Numbered from the stretch's first letter, positions 1-11,390 are shown. The stretch: 64,000 nucleotides of DNA from Thermomonospora echinospora (GCF_900108175.1 NZ_FNVO01000024.1:36334-100333), one strand, 5' to 3'. A program made the numbers and translations. Notes: generated by a model not told the origin, from the sequence alone.

Positions 1-1516
<1,516 letters not shown>

Positions 1517-1549
1517 CGATGGCTCCAGATCAGAGGGGGTGACCGGATC

Positions 1550-2446
1550 TCACGTGCCGGCGGGACCGGCGGGATCGGCGGCCGAGGCCGCGGCGCCACC
1601 GGCCCCGACCAGATGCGTGTCGGCGCCCGCGGCCAGCCAGCGGGTCTCGAAGTCGCCCATCACGCGCCGGGCGTGGCGGGTGACGGTCGCCGGGACGAAC
1701 GCCCGCGCCAGTTGCAGGGCCGGCAGCCAGCGCTGGCCGTAGACATGGGGGCGGCGGCGGACGATGCCGTCCACCAGGCGGTCCACGGTGGGCTCCAGAG
1801 GGTAGGTGCGGTTGGTGGGGAACGGCAGCCCGGCGCGCATCTCGCGCAGCACCTCGTTCTCGTCGGCGCCCCGCACCATGTCGGTGTCGGTCCAGCTCAG
1901 GTAGCCGACGCCCACCCGTACGCCGTGCGGGGCGAGCTCGGCCCGCAGGCAGTGGGCGAACGCTTCGACCCCGGACTTGCTGGCGCAGTAGGCGGCCATC
2001 ATGGGCGCGGCGCACAGCGCGGCCAGCGAGGCGACCTGGAAGAAGTAGCCCCTGCTCTCACGCAGCGCGGGGATGAAGGCGCGGGCGGTGGTGACGCTGC
2101 CCAGCAGGTTGACCTCGATGACGCGGGCGAACGTGCGGGGGTCGGAGTACTGCACCGGCCCGCCGGTGGCGATGCCGGCGTTGGCGATCACGACGTCGAT
2201 GCGCCCGTACCGCTCGACGATCTCCCCGGCGACCTTGGCCATGGCCGCGTCGTCGGTGACGTCCGCCTCCCACCAGCCGGCGTCCTCGCCGCACGCCTCG
2301 GCGACCCGGGCCAGCTCGGCGGGCTCCAGTCCGAGCAGCGCCAGCCGGGCGCCGCGTGCGGCCAGCCGCCGCGCCAGCAGTTCGCCCAGGCCACGGGCGG
2401 CACCGGTGACCACCACGACCTGGCCGGCGATCCCGGGTTTCGCCAT
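1550..2446 (-). CDS. short-chain dehydrogenase/reductase (SDR)
   Basis: NAD(P)-dependent oxidoreductase of the classical SDR family, 298 residues. The Rossmann motif TGAARGLG is near residue 14, the NAG motif near 89-91, Ser140, and the catalytic YCASK pair is Tyr153/Lys157. The C-terminus has a basic, membrane-associating look (PATVTRHARR), as in SDRs that act on lipid substrates. The ATG at 2446 is preceded by AAGGAAGGA; the longer open frame upstream has no ribosome binding site. It is the first gene of a probable two-gene operon with the acyl-CoA synthetase. The promoter region to its right carries two copies of an 18-bp inverted repeat. Substrate is unknown. Confidence 0.92.
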   Translation of the reverse strand: MAKPGIAGQVVVVTGAARGLGELLARRLAARGARLALLGLEPAELARVAEACGEDAGWWEADVTDDAAMAKVAGEIVERYGRIDVVIANAGIATGGPVQYSDPRTFARVIEVNLLGSVTTARAFIPALRESRGYFFQVASLAALCAAPMMAAYCASKSGVEAFAHCLRAELAPHGVRVGVGYLSWTDTDMVRGADENEVLREMRAGLPFPTNRTYPLEPTVDRLVDGIVRRRPHVYGQRWLPALQLARAFVPATVTRHARRVMGDFETRWLAAGADTHLVGAGGAAASAADPAGPAGT

Positions 2447-2479
2447 GGTGATCGTCCTTCCTTTCCCCACGCCGTACGC

Positions 2480-2497
2480 TGCCAGTCTCAACTGGCA
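2480..2497. promoter_or_regulatory. 18-bp inverted-repeat operator, site 1
   Basis: TGCCAGT-CTCA-ACTGGCA: perfect 7-bp arms around a 4-nt spacer, 34 bp upstream of the SDR start codon. A near-identical site lies at 2603-2620. The size and symmetry fit a TetR-family dimer, but no TetR gene lies in the window next to it, so the regulator is unknown. Confidence 0.6.
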
Positions 2498-2553
2498 GTT
2501 ACCGCAGAGTAGACCATTCTTCCTACTGGCCGGTAGCCCCCAAACGCTTGCGG

Positions 2554-2568
2554 AGTCACCGGGTGACT
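2554..2568. repeat. 15-bp perfect palindrome AGTCACC-G-GGTGACT
   Basis: A perfect palindrome in the divergent intergenic region, followed 7 nt later by another AGTCACC half-site at 2575-2581. It could be a second operator for the divergent SDR/PhoD promoters or an RNA hairpin. Function not known. Confidence 0.4.
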
Positions 2569-2602
2569 GTGAGCAGTCACCGAGCATCCGGCGAGCACGA
2601 AT

Positions 2603-2620
2603 CGCCAGTTAGGACTGGCA
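2603..2620. promoter_or_regulatory. 18-bp inverted-repeat operator, site 2
   Basis: CGCCAGT-TAGG-ACTGGCA, matching site 1 in both arms except the first base, with a different spacer. It lies 80 bp upstream of the PhoD-like gene. The two sites are 123 bp apart centre to centre, so one regulator could control both divergent transcripts. Confidence 0.55.
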
Positions 2621-2699
2621 CTGCGAGACCCACGACGCCCCGCCGAGCCCCACCCCCGGCGTCCGCCCGGTGGACGCGGAGGCGTCCGGTGGACTAGAG

Positions 2700-4310
2700 A
2701 TGCGCGATATGACCGAACTGGTTCTCGGACCCCTCCTCCGTCATGTCGGCGAGCGCACCGCGACCGTATGGGTGGAGACCGACCGCCCCTGCACGGTGGA
2801 GGTCCTCGGCGCGTCCTCTCCGACCTTCACCGTCCACGGTCACCACTACGCCCTGGTGGAGATCGACGGGCTGGAGCCGGGTTCGCAAACCCCCTACCAG
2901 GTGCTGCTGGACGGCCAGGTCGCCTGGCCCGAGCCGGGTGAGCGGAGCCTCCCCGACAGCGTGATCCACACCCGGCGGGACGGTGGCCCGGTACGGCTGG
3001 CGTTCGGCTCCTGCCGGCGCAGCCCCGACCCCCGCGGCGAGCACGGGCCGGACGCCCTGTCGGCGTACGCGCACCGGCTGGCCGAGGGGTCCGGCCAGTG
3101 GCCCACCGCGCTGCTGATGATCGGCGACCAGGTGTACGCCGACGAGCTCGGCGAGGAGATCCGCGAGTTCATCCGCCGGCGGCGCGGCACCGACAGCGAG
3201 CCGGTGGACGAGCTGGCCGACTTCGAGGAGTACACCTACCTGTACCGGCTGGCCTGGCGGACCGACCCGGCGGTCCGCTGGCTGCTGTCCACCGTGCCCA
3301 CGTACACGATCTTCGACGACCACGACGTACGGGACGACTGGAACACCTCCTACACCTGGCGCGAGCAGATGTGGGCCCTGCCCTGGTGGCGCAGGCGCAT
3401 CACCGGCGGCCTCGGGTCGTACTGGATCTACCAGCACCTGGGCAACATGTCGCCCGAGGAACGGGCCGCCGACGAACTGTACGCGCGGGTCCGGGCGGCC
3501 GACGGCGACGCCGGGGAGATCGTGGACGAGTTCGCCGAGCGGGCCGACAAGGAGCCCGACAAGGCGCGCTGGAGCTACACCCGCGACTTCGGCGGCACCC
3601 GGCTGGTCATGGTGGACAGCCGCTGCGCCCGGCTGCTGACCCCCGACCGCCGGGCCATGCTGGACGACGCCGAGCACCAGTGGCTGCGCGAGCAGTGCCG
3701 GGGCGGCGTCGACCACCTGCTGCTCGCCAGTTCGCTGCCGTACCTGCTGCCCCGGGCCATCCACAACGCCGAGAACTGGAACGAGGCGATGGCCGGCGGC
3801 GCCTGGGGACGGGCCGGCGCCCGGCTCGGCGAGAAGGTCCGGCAGGCCGCCGACCTGGAGCACTGGGCCGCCTTCGACGCGTCCTTCCGCTCGGTGGCCG
3901 GCGACGTGCTCGCGGTGGCCCGCCAGGAGCGCGGCCCCGCCCCGGCGAGCATCGCGTTCCTGTCCGGCGATGTGCACTACTCCTACCTGGCCCGGGTCAC
4001 CGCCCCCGACAGCGGGGCGACGCCGATCTCCCAGGTGGTCTGCTCACCGCTGCGCAACCCGCTGCAGGGCAGGTTCCGGCTGGCCAACGTGCTGGCGTGC
4101 CGGCGGGGCATGGCCTGGGCCTTCCGGGGGCTGGCCGCGCTCGCCCGCGTCCCGAAGCCGCCGCTGCGGTGGCGGCTCACCCGCGGCCCGTGGTTCGACA
4201 ACATGATCGCCACCATCGAGGTCGACGGCCGGACGTCCCGGGTGCGCTGGGAGGCCGCCGCCGACGGCACCACGCTCACCGAACGCGGCACGGCGGACCT
4301 GTCGGCCTGA
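2700..4310 (+). CDS. PhoD-like phosphatase / metallophosphoesterase
   Basis: Cytosolic-looking member of the PhoD-like alkaline phosphatase/phosphodiesterase family, 536 residues. Metal-binding motifs are visible in order: GDQVYADE near residue 141, DDHDVRDDWN near 204 and SGDVHYSY near 421. The N-terminal 100 residues form the short beta domain seen in PhoD proteins. No signal peptide is evident, unlike exported PhoD enzymes. Start: ATG 2700 has GGTGGA 6 nt upstream; ATG 2709 is the alternative. It is transcribed divergently from the SDR operon across the paired inverted repeats. The hydrolysed substrate cannot be named from sequence. Confidence 0.88.
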   Translation: MRDMTELVLGPLLRHVGERTATVWVETDRPCTVEVLGASSPTFTVHGHHYALVEIDGLEPGSQTPYQVLLDGQVAWPEPGERSLPDSVIHTRRDGGPVRLAFGSCRRSPDPRGEHGPDALSAYAHRLAEGSGQWPTALLMIGDQVYADELGEEIREFIRRRRGTDSEPVDELADFEEYTYLYRLAWRTDPAVRWLLSTVPTYTIFDDHDVRDDWNTSYTWREQMWALPWWRRRITGGLGSYWIYQHLGNMSPEERAADELYARVRAADGDAGEIVDEFAERADKEPDKARWSYTRDFGGTRLVMVDSRCARLLTPDRRAMLDDAEHQWLREQCRGGVDHLLLASSLPYLLPRAIHNAENWNEAMAGGAWGRAGARLGEKVRQAADLEHWAAFDASFRSVAGDVLAVARQERGPAPASIAFLSGDVHYSYLARVTAPDSGATPISQVVCSPLRNPLQGRFRLANVLACRRGMAWAFRGLAALARVPKPPLRWRLTRGPWFDNMIATIEVDGRTSRVRWEAAADGTTLTERGTADLSA

Positions 4311-4686
4311 ACGGGACGCAGACCGCCGTCGCCGGGCGGGAACTCTTGACCTGCTCTTAAGGCGGGTCTCTGTGGCTCCATCTACGATCGAACCGACCGT
4401 CGAACTCGGCTGTAAAGATCTATGGACGAGGCATTCCGGATGGCCAGAGGCCCTGGTAGCGTCCCCTCGCAGTGTCCGTGGAGGCTGTCGGTCGTGCATC
4501 GGCGGCGAATCGCCGTATCGGCTTACGGCACAACAGGCCTTCACTACGCTAGTGATGCCCGGGATCCCTCGCAGCCCCGCGTCCGCTGAGATGGAACGTG
4601 GGCCACCGGCAGGGTCGGCGGCGGCCCCCGGCTCCGTCGCGGAGCCGGCTGCCGAGGGTCCCCGTAGCGAGAAAGGGCGGTGCGAC
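4311..4686 (+). promoter_or_regulatory. intergenic region with promoter for the NYN gene
   Basis: No convincing gene in 376 bp. At 4542-4554 the 13-bp palindrome CACTA-CGC-TAGTG contains a plausible -10 box (TACGCT, 4545-4550), giving a leader of about 130 nt before the NYN gene. A -10 box inside a palindrome would allow direct repression, but this is inference. Confidence 0.35.
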
Positions 4687-6033
4687 ATGGATCGCTGTGC
4701 GCTGTTCGTAGACGCCGGCTACCTGCTGGCCGACGGCGCGATGGCGGTGCATGGGACCCGCCATCGGGAGGCCGTCTCCTGGGACTTCGCCGGGCTCCTG
4801 CAACTGCTGGGCAACCTTGGCCGCGAGCGCACCGGCATGCCGCTGCTGCGCTGCTACTGGTACGAGGCGACCGTCGAGGGGCGGCGCTCCCCCGAGCACG
4901 AGGCGCTGGCCGACCTGCCCGGCCTCAAGCTGCGGCTGGGACGCATCCGGCCGGGCCGCCGTGAGGGCGTGGACACCGAGATCCACCGGGACCTGCTGGC
5001 CCTGGCCCGCAACGGGGCCATCGCCGACGCGGTGCTGGTCAGCGGGGACGAGGACCTGTCCACCGCCATCTGCGACGCCCAGGAGCTCGGCGTGCGGGTC
5101 ACCGTGGTGCACGTCGCGGTGGACGGCAACTGGACGATCTCGCGGGTGCTGCGCCAGGAGTGCGACGACCTGATCGAGATCGGCTCCGGTCATCTGCGCC
5201 CGTACGTCACCCTGCTCAGCGGGCTCGACCAGGGCGGCGCCCCGGTGTCGCCGCTGTCCAACGGGCACGGCAAGAGCAGCGGCCAGTCGCTCGCGCCGCT
5301 GCCGACCGGTCCGCTCAGCAGCCCGCCGCCCAGCTCCCCCCTCACCGGGCAGCCACCGGTCCCCACCTCCTCCGGCGGCGGGACGTCCTCGGCGAACACC
5401 GGCTCCAACCCGCTGCCGAACGGCGCGGGCTCCGGGTCGGGGTACGGCGGCTCGCTGGGCACCACCGGCACGCGCAACTACGGCTCCCCGCCCCTCGACC
5501 AGCCGTCCGGACCGCCCGCGGGCTCCGGCTTCGGCGGGTTCGGCGGGGTCAACGGCTCGGCGTCCACCGGCCCGCAGATTCCCGCCCCCTCGCCCCCGAT
5601 CCCGTCCGCCCCCACTCCCTCGCCTTCCCCGCCGTCCTCCCCACCCGGCGGGATGACGCAGTACGGGCCGCCGCCCTCGCCCACGCCGACCGGCCCGCAG
5701 CCGATCCCCCAGCCGTCGTCGCCGCCGATCTCCTACACCGGCCCGCAGCAGCAGTTGTCCCCGCTGCCTGCTGTGCAGCAGAGCACCCCGACGCTGGCGG
5801 ACGCGGTGAAGGCCGCGCACAAGGAGGGCCAGGACTTCGGCGAGTCGGTCGCCCGGGACGCGCCCGCGCTCTGGCTGGAGGCGGTGCTGGCCCGCAAGCC
5901 GCGGATGCCCTCGGACCTGGAGGCCCGGCTGCTGCAGGGCTCCTCGCTGCCGATCGACTTCCTGCTGCACGACGAGGTACGGCACGCGCTGCGCCGCGGC
6001 TTCTGGGACGCCCTGGAGCGCTCTCGCCGGTAA
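4687..6033 (+). CDS. NYN/LabA-like domain protein with long Pro-Gly-Ser linker
   Basis: 448 residues. The N-terminal ~170 residues form a NYN (PIN-like, DUF88) domain: FVDAGYLLADG near residue 7, DTEIHRDLLALA near 97 and SGDEDLSTA near 119 supply the acidic residues expected of a metal-dependent RNase fold. Residues ~185-370 are low-complexity Pro/Gly/Ser, and ~375-448 form a conserved acidic/basic C-terminal domain (KEGQDFGESV...). Start ATG 4687 follows GAAAGGGCGG; upstream codons in the same frame lack a ribosome binding site. The two-domain layout recurs in actinobacterial NYN proteins. RNase activity is inferred from the fold, not shown. Confidence 0.82.
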   Translation: MDRCALFVDAGYLLADGAMAVHGTRHREAVSWDFAGLLQLLGNLGRERTGMPLLRCYWYEATVEGRRSPEHEALADLPGLKLRLGRIRPGRREGVDTEIHRDLLALARNGAIADAVLVSGDEDLSTAICDAQELGVRVTVVHVAVDGNWTISRVLRQECDDLIEIGSGHLRPYVTLLSGLDQGGAPVSPLSNGHGKSSGQSLAPLPTGPLSSPPPSSPLTGQPPVPTSSGGGTSSANTGSNPLPNGAGSGSGYGGSLGTTGTRNYGSPPLDQPSGPPAGSGFGGFGGVNGSASTGPQIPAPSPPIPSAPTPSPSPPSSPPGGMTQYGPPPSPTPTGPQPIPQPSSPPISYTGPQQQLSPLPAVQQSTPTLADAVKAAHKEGQDFGESVARDAPALWLEAVLARKPRMPSDLEARLLQGSSLPIDFLLHDEVRHALRRGFWDALERSRR

Positions 6034-6151
6034 CCCCCGGGTGACCGGCCGTCGCGTCGCAGGTCGGGCGGGCCGGGACGAAATCGAATCGGATTCGCGA
6101 TCATCCGCAAATCCCCCGCTTCGGGTGCCGACCGGCGGGTAGCGTTGAAGC

Positions 6152-6739
6152 GTGACGCATGTGACGGAAGACGATCTCGACGATCTGGAGTTCGCCACCC
6201 TGCGCACGGGCGATCACACGTCGGCGGCGCGGCGGCTGTCGGAGCTGGCCGCGTCGGTGTCCGGAGGGGTCTCCCGCGCCAAGGTGCTGCTGCGCGCCGG
6301 GGAGCAGTGGCAGCACGCGGGCGATCATGGCAAGGCGGCCGAGCTCTACCGTCAGGCGATCGAGGACGGCGGCGAGACCTACGGCGACCCGCGCGCCTAC
6401 CTCGCCGACGCGCTGTTCGAGCTGGACCGCCCCGACGAGGCACGGGACCTGATCGAGCAGATCCGCGCGGACGCGCCACGCGACCCCGAGGTCTACCGGA
6501 CCGTGGCCGAGGTGCTGTACGCGCAGGGGGACCTGGCCGGGGCGTACGAGTGGGCGACGGCGGGCGCCGACATGGTGCTCGCCCTGCGCGAGCGCCGCAC
6601 CGGCCCCGGCGACGACCTGGTGGTCGCCGAGGACAGCCTGGAGGGACTGCTGCGGCTGCGCTACCGGGCCAGGATCGACCTCGGACGCTCCGAGGACGAG
6701 TACGACGCGATGCTGGACGACCTGCTCAAGGCCCCCTGA
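6152..6739 (+). CDS. tetratricopeptide-repeat protein
   Basis: 195 residues with two or three TPR-like helical pairs (LLRAGEQWQHAGDHGKAAELYRQ, then ADALFELDRPDEARDLIEQI, then VAEVLYAQGDLAGAYEWA). There is no signal peptide or catalytic motif, so it is probably a cytosolic scaffold or adaptor. The GTG start at 6152 is the first in-frame start after the NYN gene. The pattern GTAGCGTTGAAGC just upstream may hold a -10 element (TAGCGT) ending 9 nt before it. Partner unknown. Confidence 0.78.
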   Translation: MTHVTEDDLDDLEFATLRTGDHTSAARRLSELAASVSGGVSRAKVLLRAGEQWQHAGDHGKAAELYRQAIEDGGETYGDPRAYLADALFELDRPDEARDLIEQIRADAPRDPEVYRTVAEVLYAQGDLAGAYEWATAGADMVLALRERRTGPGDDLVVAEDSLEGLLRLRYRARIDLGRSEDEYDAMLDDLLKAP

Positions 6740-6886
6740 CCGGCGCCCGGCGCGCGACCCGCCGGGGCGGGCCCCTGCGGTCCTTCGGGCACCGTGCCCG
6801 GCGATCCGCGCGGCGCCTCGCGCGATGTCACATCCGCGAGGCTCCTCAGGTGGCCACGTGCGCCTGCCAAGGTCCGCCGGGTGGCT

Positions 6887-7459
6887 TCACAGGGCGGCGA
6901 TGAGGTCGTTCAGTGCTCGTGCGATGTCGCCGCCGGAGTGGGCGTGCGGCGTTCTGATCGGCCAGCCGCGCAGCCTGGCCTGGCGTATCGGCGGGTTCTG
7001 CTCGTCGCGCGTGCTCAGATATCCGCACGGCGCCTCCGGCCAGTCGGCCGGGACCGGCACCGCGCCCTCGGCCGGGCCGAAGGCGTTGCCGTTCCCGTGC
7101 CCGTGGTCGTGCCCGTGGTCGTGCCCGTCGTGGTCGGGACCGGAGGGGCGGCGGTGCACGGGAAGGTCGGCGTCCACGAACACGTAGCCGCCGATCGGCC
7201 GGTGGGCCGCGCGCTGGGCGGCGGCGACGGCCGGCAGCAGCGGGCCCGCGGCGCCCCGGCCGACGAGCACCAGCGGCACGTTCGGACCGGCGGCGGAGAT
7301 CACCAGCGAGGCACGGGCCACATACCGCATCCCGCCGCCCTCCCGGATGTCGGGGGCGATCACGTCCAGCCCGTACGAGCGCAGCAGTTCGGGAAGCCCT
7401 CCCCAGGCGCCGGCGGTGGCGTGGGGAGGGTGCAGCAGGATCAGCGAGCCGGGCGTCAT
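6887..7459 (-). CDS. small alpha/beta-hydrolase-fold protein with His-rich loop
   Basis: 190 residues resembling a minimal alpha/beta hydrolase: LILLHPPHA oxyanion-type strand at residues 6-14, a nucleophile-elbow position occupied by LVGRGAAGPL (the usual Gly-x-Ser-x-Gly serine is replaced by Arg), and a late HAHSGGD segment that could supply the histidine. Between residues ~107 and 125 lies a strongly His/Asp/Gly-rich insertion (DHDGHDHGHDHGHG) encoded by a 12-bp DNA repeat at about 7100-7135. Convergent with the TPR gene, divergent from pyrE. Catalytic activity is doubtful given the missing serine; the His loop might bind metal. Confidence 0.72.
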   Translation of the reverse strand: MTPGSLILLHPPHATAGAWGGLPELLRSYGLDVIAPDIREGGGMRYVARASLVISAAGPNVPLVLVGRGAAGPLLPAVAAAQRAAHRPIGGYVFVDADLPVHRRPSGPDHDGHDHGHDHGHGNGNAFGPAEGAVPVPADWPEAPCGYLSTRDEQNPPIRQARLRGWPIRTPHAHSGGDIARALNDLIAAL

Positions 7460-7604
7460 GGCGCTATGCGACCCTGTGGAAACGGCGCGGCATCAACCGA
7501 AGGTACACCCGCCCGGCCCGCCGTGGCATGCCCCGCCACGCCGCGCCCCGTCCCGGTGCACCGTGCCGCGCAGGCTGCACCAGGGCGCGACTAGGGTTCT
7601 TGTC

Positions 7605-8141
7605 GTGAACGACCGCGAAGAACTACTGCAAGAGATCAAGAAGAAGGCCGTCGTGCACGGCGAGTTCACGCTGTCGTCCGGGCGGCGCGCCACCTGGTAC
7701 GTCGACCTGCGCCGGGTGACGCTGGACGGGCGGGCCGCCCCGCTGGTGGGGCGGGTGATGCTCGACCTGACCGCCGACCTGGCCTACGACGCGGTGGGCG
7801 GGCTGACCCTCGGCGCCGACCCGGTCGCCGCGGCGATGCTGCACGCCGCACACGCCCAGGGCCGCCGGCTCGACGCGTTCGTCGTCCGCAAGGCCGACAA
7901 GACCCACGGCCTGCAGCGCCGGGTCGAGGGCCCGGACGTGGCGGGCCGGCGCGTGCTGGCCGTGGAGGACACCTCCACCACCGGCGGCTCCGTCCTCACC
8001 GCCGTGCAGGCGCTGCGTGAGGCGGGCGCCGAGGTGGTCGGGGTGGCGACCATCGTCGAACGGGGGGCCGCCGAGCGCATCCGCGCCGAGGGCCTGGACT
8101 ACCGCTCCGCCTACCAGGTCTCCGACCTGGGCGTCGACTGA
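7605..8141 (+). CDS. pyrE: orotate phosphoribosyltransferase
   Basis: Converts orotate plus PRPP to orotidine-5'-phosphate in de novo pyrimidine synthesis. 178 residues, the usual length. Hallmarks: GEFTLSSGRRATWYVD near residue 20, GGLTLGADP near 64, VVRKADKTHG near 93 and the PRPP-binding loop VLAVEDTSTTGGS near 118. The GTG at 7605 is the start. It lies 8 nt after a TAGGGT box (7592-7597), which suggests a leaderless transcript. The gene stands alone, away from the pyr operon. Confidence 0.95.
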   Translation: MNDREELLQEIKKKAVVHGEFTLSSGRRATWYVDLRRVTLDGRAAPLVGRVMLDLTADLAYDAVGGLTLGADPVAAAMLHAAHAQGRRLDAFVVRKADKTHGLQRRVEGPDVAGRRVLAVEDTSTTGGSVLTAVQALREAGAEVVGVATIVERGAAERIRAEGLDYRSAYQVSDLGVD

Positions 8142-8193
8142 CCCGTTCACCGGCCTGCGACACGGGCCGGGCGGTGGAGGGACGTGGGGTGGG

Positions 8194-8658
8194 TCAGCCG
8201 GACCTGGCGGGCACGGCCCACTGGCCGCGTCCGCCGTCAGTGTCGGTCTGCAGTTCGCCGTAGATCCGCACCTCGACCGAGGCCGAGTCCGACACGACGA
8301 CGTCCAGCGGCGCCTGGTCGTACTTGCGGGTCTCGCCCGGACCGAGTTCGCCGCGCAGCAGGACCGCCCCGTCGCTGCCGGGCACCTTCACGAAGACGGT
8401 GGTGGGCCGTCCGGTGACGGTGATCACCAGCGGGGCCGCCGACGGGTCCACGGAGGGCGGCTCCTGCGAGCCGCCCGGTTCTTCGACGCTCTGGGTCGAG
8501 GGCAGGGCCGAACTCGGCGCGGGCCCCGGCGGCGGCGAGGTGAGCGCGTTGACCAGCGCGAGCCCGCCGATGACGACGAGAGCCAGTGCCGCTGCCACGG
8601 CAAGGGTCGCGAAGAGTATGCGCGCAAGACCTCTAGGGTCCGACCGGTGACGTCCCAC
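8194..8658 (-). CDS. single-pass membrane protein with RodZ-C-terminal-like extracytoplasmic domain
   Basis: 154 residues. A short basic N-terminus is followed by one transmembrane helix (residues ~12-36, rich in Ala/Val/Leu), a Pro/Ser/Glu linker and a compact C-terminal domain ending LGPGETRKYDQAPLDVVVSD. That pattern resembles the DUF4115 beta domain at the end of RodZ/HTH-25 proteins, here without the HTH. It starts 9 bp after the DedA stop, so it is probably cotranscribed with it. Role unknown; a cell-envelope function is inferred. Confidence 0.7.
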   Translation of the reverse strand: MGRHRSDPRGLARILFATLAVAAALALVVIGGLALVNALTSPPPGPAPSSALPSTQSVEEPGGSQEPPSVDPSAAPLVITVTGRPTTVFVKVPGSDGAVLLRGELGPGETRKYDQAPLDVVVSDSASVEVRIYGELQTDTDGGRGQWAVPARSG

Positions 8659-8667
8659 ATGGGGAGG

Positions 8668-9372
8668 TTAGCGAGAACTGTCACCGCTCAGCGACGCTCG
8701 CGACTGTTCTGCTGCATTCTTGTCGGCGTTCAGGCGCGCCTCGCGGCGTCCCTTCATCACCTCACGCACGATCGGAATGATCGAAAGTAGGACGATCACC
8801 ACGATTCCGGGCATGATGTAGGTCTCGATGTTCGGAATCTTCGAACCGAGGAAGTGGCCGGCCAGGAAGAGCCCGTCGGTCCACAGCACGGCGCCGATCA
8901 CGTTCCAGAGGAAGAACTTGCGGGCATCCATGCCCAGCATCCCGGCCAGCGGGTTGAGGAACGTCCGCACGATCGGGATGAAGCGGGCCAGCACCACGGC
9001 CTTGGCCGGGCCGAACTTGTCGAAGTAGTGCTCGGCCTTCTCCACCCATTCCTGGCGGAAGATCTTCGAGTCCGGCCGGTCGAACAGCCGGCGTCCGTAC
9101 TTGGCGCCGAGCCAGTGCCCGAGCTGCGCCCCGGCGATGGCGCACAGCGGCCCCCCGACCAGCAGCACCGGCAGCGACAGCGGCTGGTCCAGGCCGATGC
9201 CGCTGGCCGCCGACCCCACGGTGAACACACCCGCCGCGAACAGCAGCGAGTCACCGGGCAGGATGCAACCGAACAGCAGCCCGGTCTCGGCGAAGATGAT
9301 CGCCAGGATGCCGATCACGCCGAACGTGACGATCAGGGACTGAGGGTCGAGAAAGTTCACCGCGAGTTCCAC
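8668..9372 (-). CDS. DedA family membrane protein
   Basis: 234 residues, polytopic. Early GLLFGCILPGDSLLFAAG, a GAQLGHWLGAKYGRRLF segment and the signature RFIPIVRTFLNPLAGML identify the DedA/SNARE-associated (VTT) family. Members are needed for envelope integrity and are implicated in lipid-carrier or phospholipid recycling. The start ATG at 9372 is followed by a hydrophobic helix. The C-terminal ~30 residues are charged and cytosolic. First gene of a two-gene operon with the small membrane protein. Confidence 0.92.
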   Translation of the reverse strand: MELAVNFLDPQSLIVTFGVIGILAIIFAETGLLFGCILPGDSLLFAAGVFTVGSAASGIGLDQPLSLPVLLVGGPLCAIAGAQLGHWLGAKYGRRLFDRPDSKIFRQEWVEKAEHYFDKFGPAKAVVLARFIPIVRTFLNPLAGMLGMDARKFFLWNVIGAVLWTDGLFLAGHFLGSKIPNIETYIMPGIVVIVLLSIIPIVREVMKGRREARLNADKNAAEQSRASLSGDSSR

Positions 9373-9687
9373 GGTGTGAGCTTATCTGTCCAGGCCACGC
9401 CTTTCCTCCCGAAGAGCCAAGGCCGTCCCGCCTCCGGCGTCCCGGTGGCCGCCCCGCGTCCCCGCCGTCCCGCACCGGTGGCCCGGCTTCGTGACACCGC
9501 CCCTGACATGCCCTGTCACCAGGGGAACCGGGATCGGTCCAGAGCACCCCGGAGGTGTTTCGCGGCCGCCGGTCCGGGATACTTGGCCGTAGGCTGGCCG
9601 GTGGCGTCCCCCGATGGGGCGGGCCCCAGTCACAGGGCCGGTCATGGCACCTCGCTGCGGACAGGCGTGAAAGAAAGGACGTTCACA
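9373..9687. other. divergent intergenic region dedA / fba
   Basis: 315 bp with no gene. GTGACA (9491-9496) and TGTCAC (9514-9519) form a loose inverted repeat. A TAGGCT box at 9588-9593 is a candidate -10 for the aldolase, with a leader of about 90 nt. Nothing else recognisable. Confidence 0.3.
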
Positions 9688-10710
<1,023 letters not shown>

Positions 10711-10734
10711 CGCCCGCACGTCCCACGTCCCGTC

Positions 10735-10774
10735 CGGCCGTGGCCGCGCCCCCTCGGGAGCGCGGCCACGGCCG
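10735..10774 (+). terminator. strong stem-loop after fbaA
   Basis: Perfect 15-bp stem (10735-10749 with 10760-10774) and a 10-nt loop, 25 nt after the fbaA stop. There is no U-tract, as is common for actinobacterial terminators. Confidence 0.75.
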
Positions 10775-10837
10775 TTCGCGTGACGGGCGGCTGCTCGACA
10801 GGGCGTTTTCTGACGCAACCCGGGTAGCCTCGTAGCC

Positions 10838-11296
10838 GTGTTGCCCCGCACGTACGAGAGCCAGAACTGCTCGATCGCCCGGTCGCTGGAGGTCGTCGGA
10901 GACCGCTGGACGCTGCTGGTGATCCGCACCGCCTTCGAAGGGGTGCGGCGCTTCGACGACTTCGCCGCGCGGCTGGGCATGGCGCGCAACGTGCTGACCG
11001 ACCGGCTGAACCGGCTGTGCGACGAGGGCATCCTGCGCCGGCACCGCTACCAGGAACGCCCCGACCGCTACGAGTACCGGCTGACCCGCAAGGGCGTCGA
11101 GCTGTGGCCGGTGATGATGATGCTGCTCAAGTGGGGCGACCGCTACTACGCCGCCGACGGCCCTCCGATGGTCGTCGTGCACCGCGGCTGCGGCGGCACC
11201 CTGACCGACCGGCTGGGCTGCGACTCCTGCGGCGCCGCCCTGGGCCCCTCCGACGTCGAGCCCCGTCCGGGCCCCGGCGCCCGGCCCGCCGGCTGA
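10838..11296 (+). CDS. HxlR-family transcriptional regulator
   Basis: 152 residues. The winged-helix HxlR domain fills residues ~10-100: NCSIARSLEVVGDRWTLLVIR, then FDDFAARLGMARNVLTDRLNRL as the recognition region and the wing YRLTRKG. The conserved Cys of the NC-S-I motif is present at residue 9. A short C-terminal tail carries GCGGTLTDRLGCDSCG, a possible zinc knuckle. The GTG at 10838 lies 7 nt after TAGCCT, suggesting a leaderless mRNA. HxlR proteins often sense electrophiles or redox state through the N-terminal Cys. The target is unknown. Confidence 0.88.
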   Translation: MLPRTYESQNCSIARSLEVVGDRWTLLVIRTAFEGVRRFDDFAARLGMARNVLTDRLNRLCDEGILRRHRYQERPDRYEYRLTRKGVELWPVMMMLLKWGDRYYAADGPPMVVVHRGCGGTLTDRLGCDSCGAALGPSDVEPRPGPGARPAG

Positions 11297-11390
11297 CCGT
11301 CCCCTCCCACCGGCTGACCGTTCCCTCCCGCTGCCTTCCGCCGGCAGTGTGACCGATAGAGGGTTGCTTCACGAAACTCTTTGGGATCCA

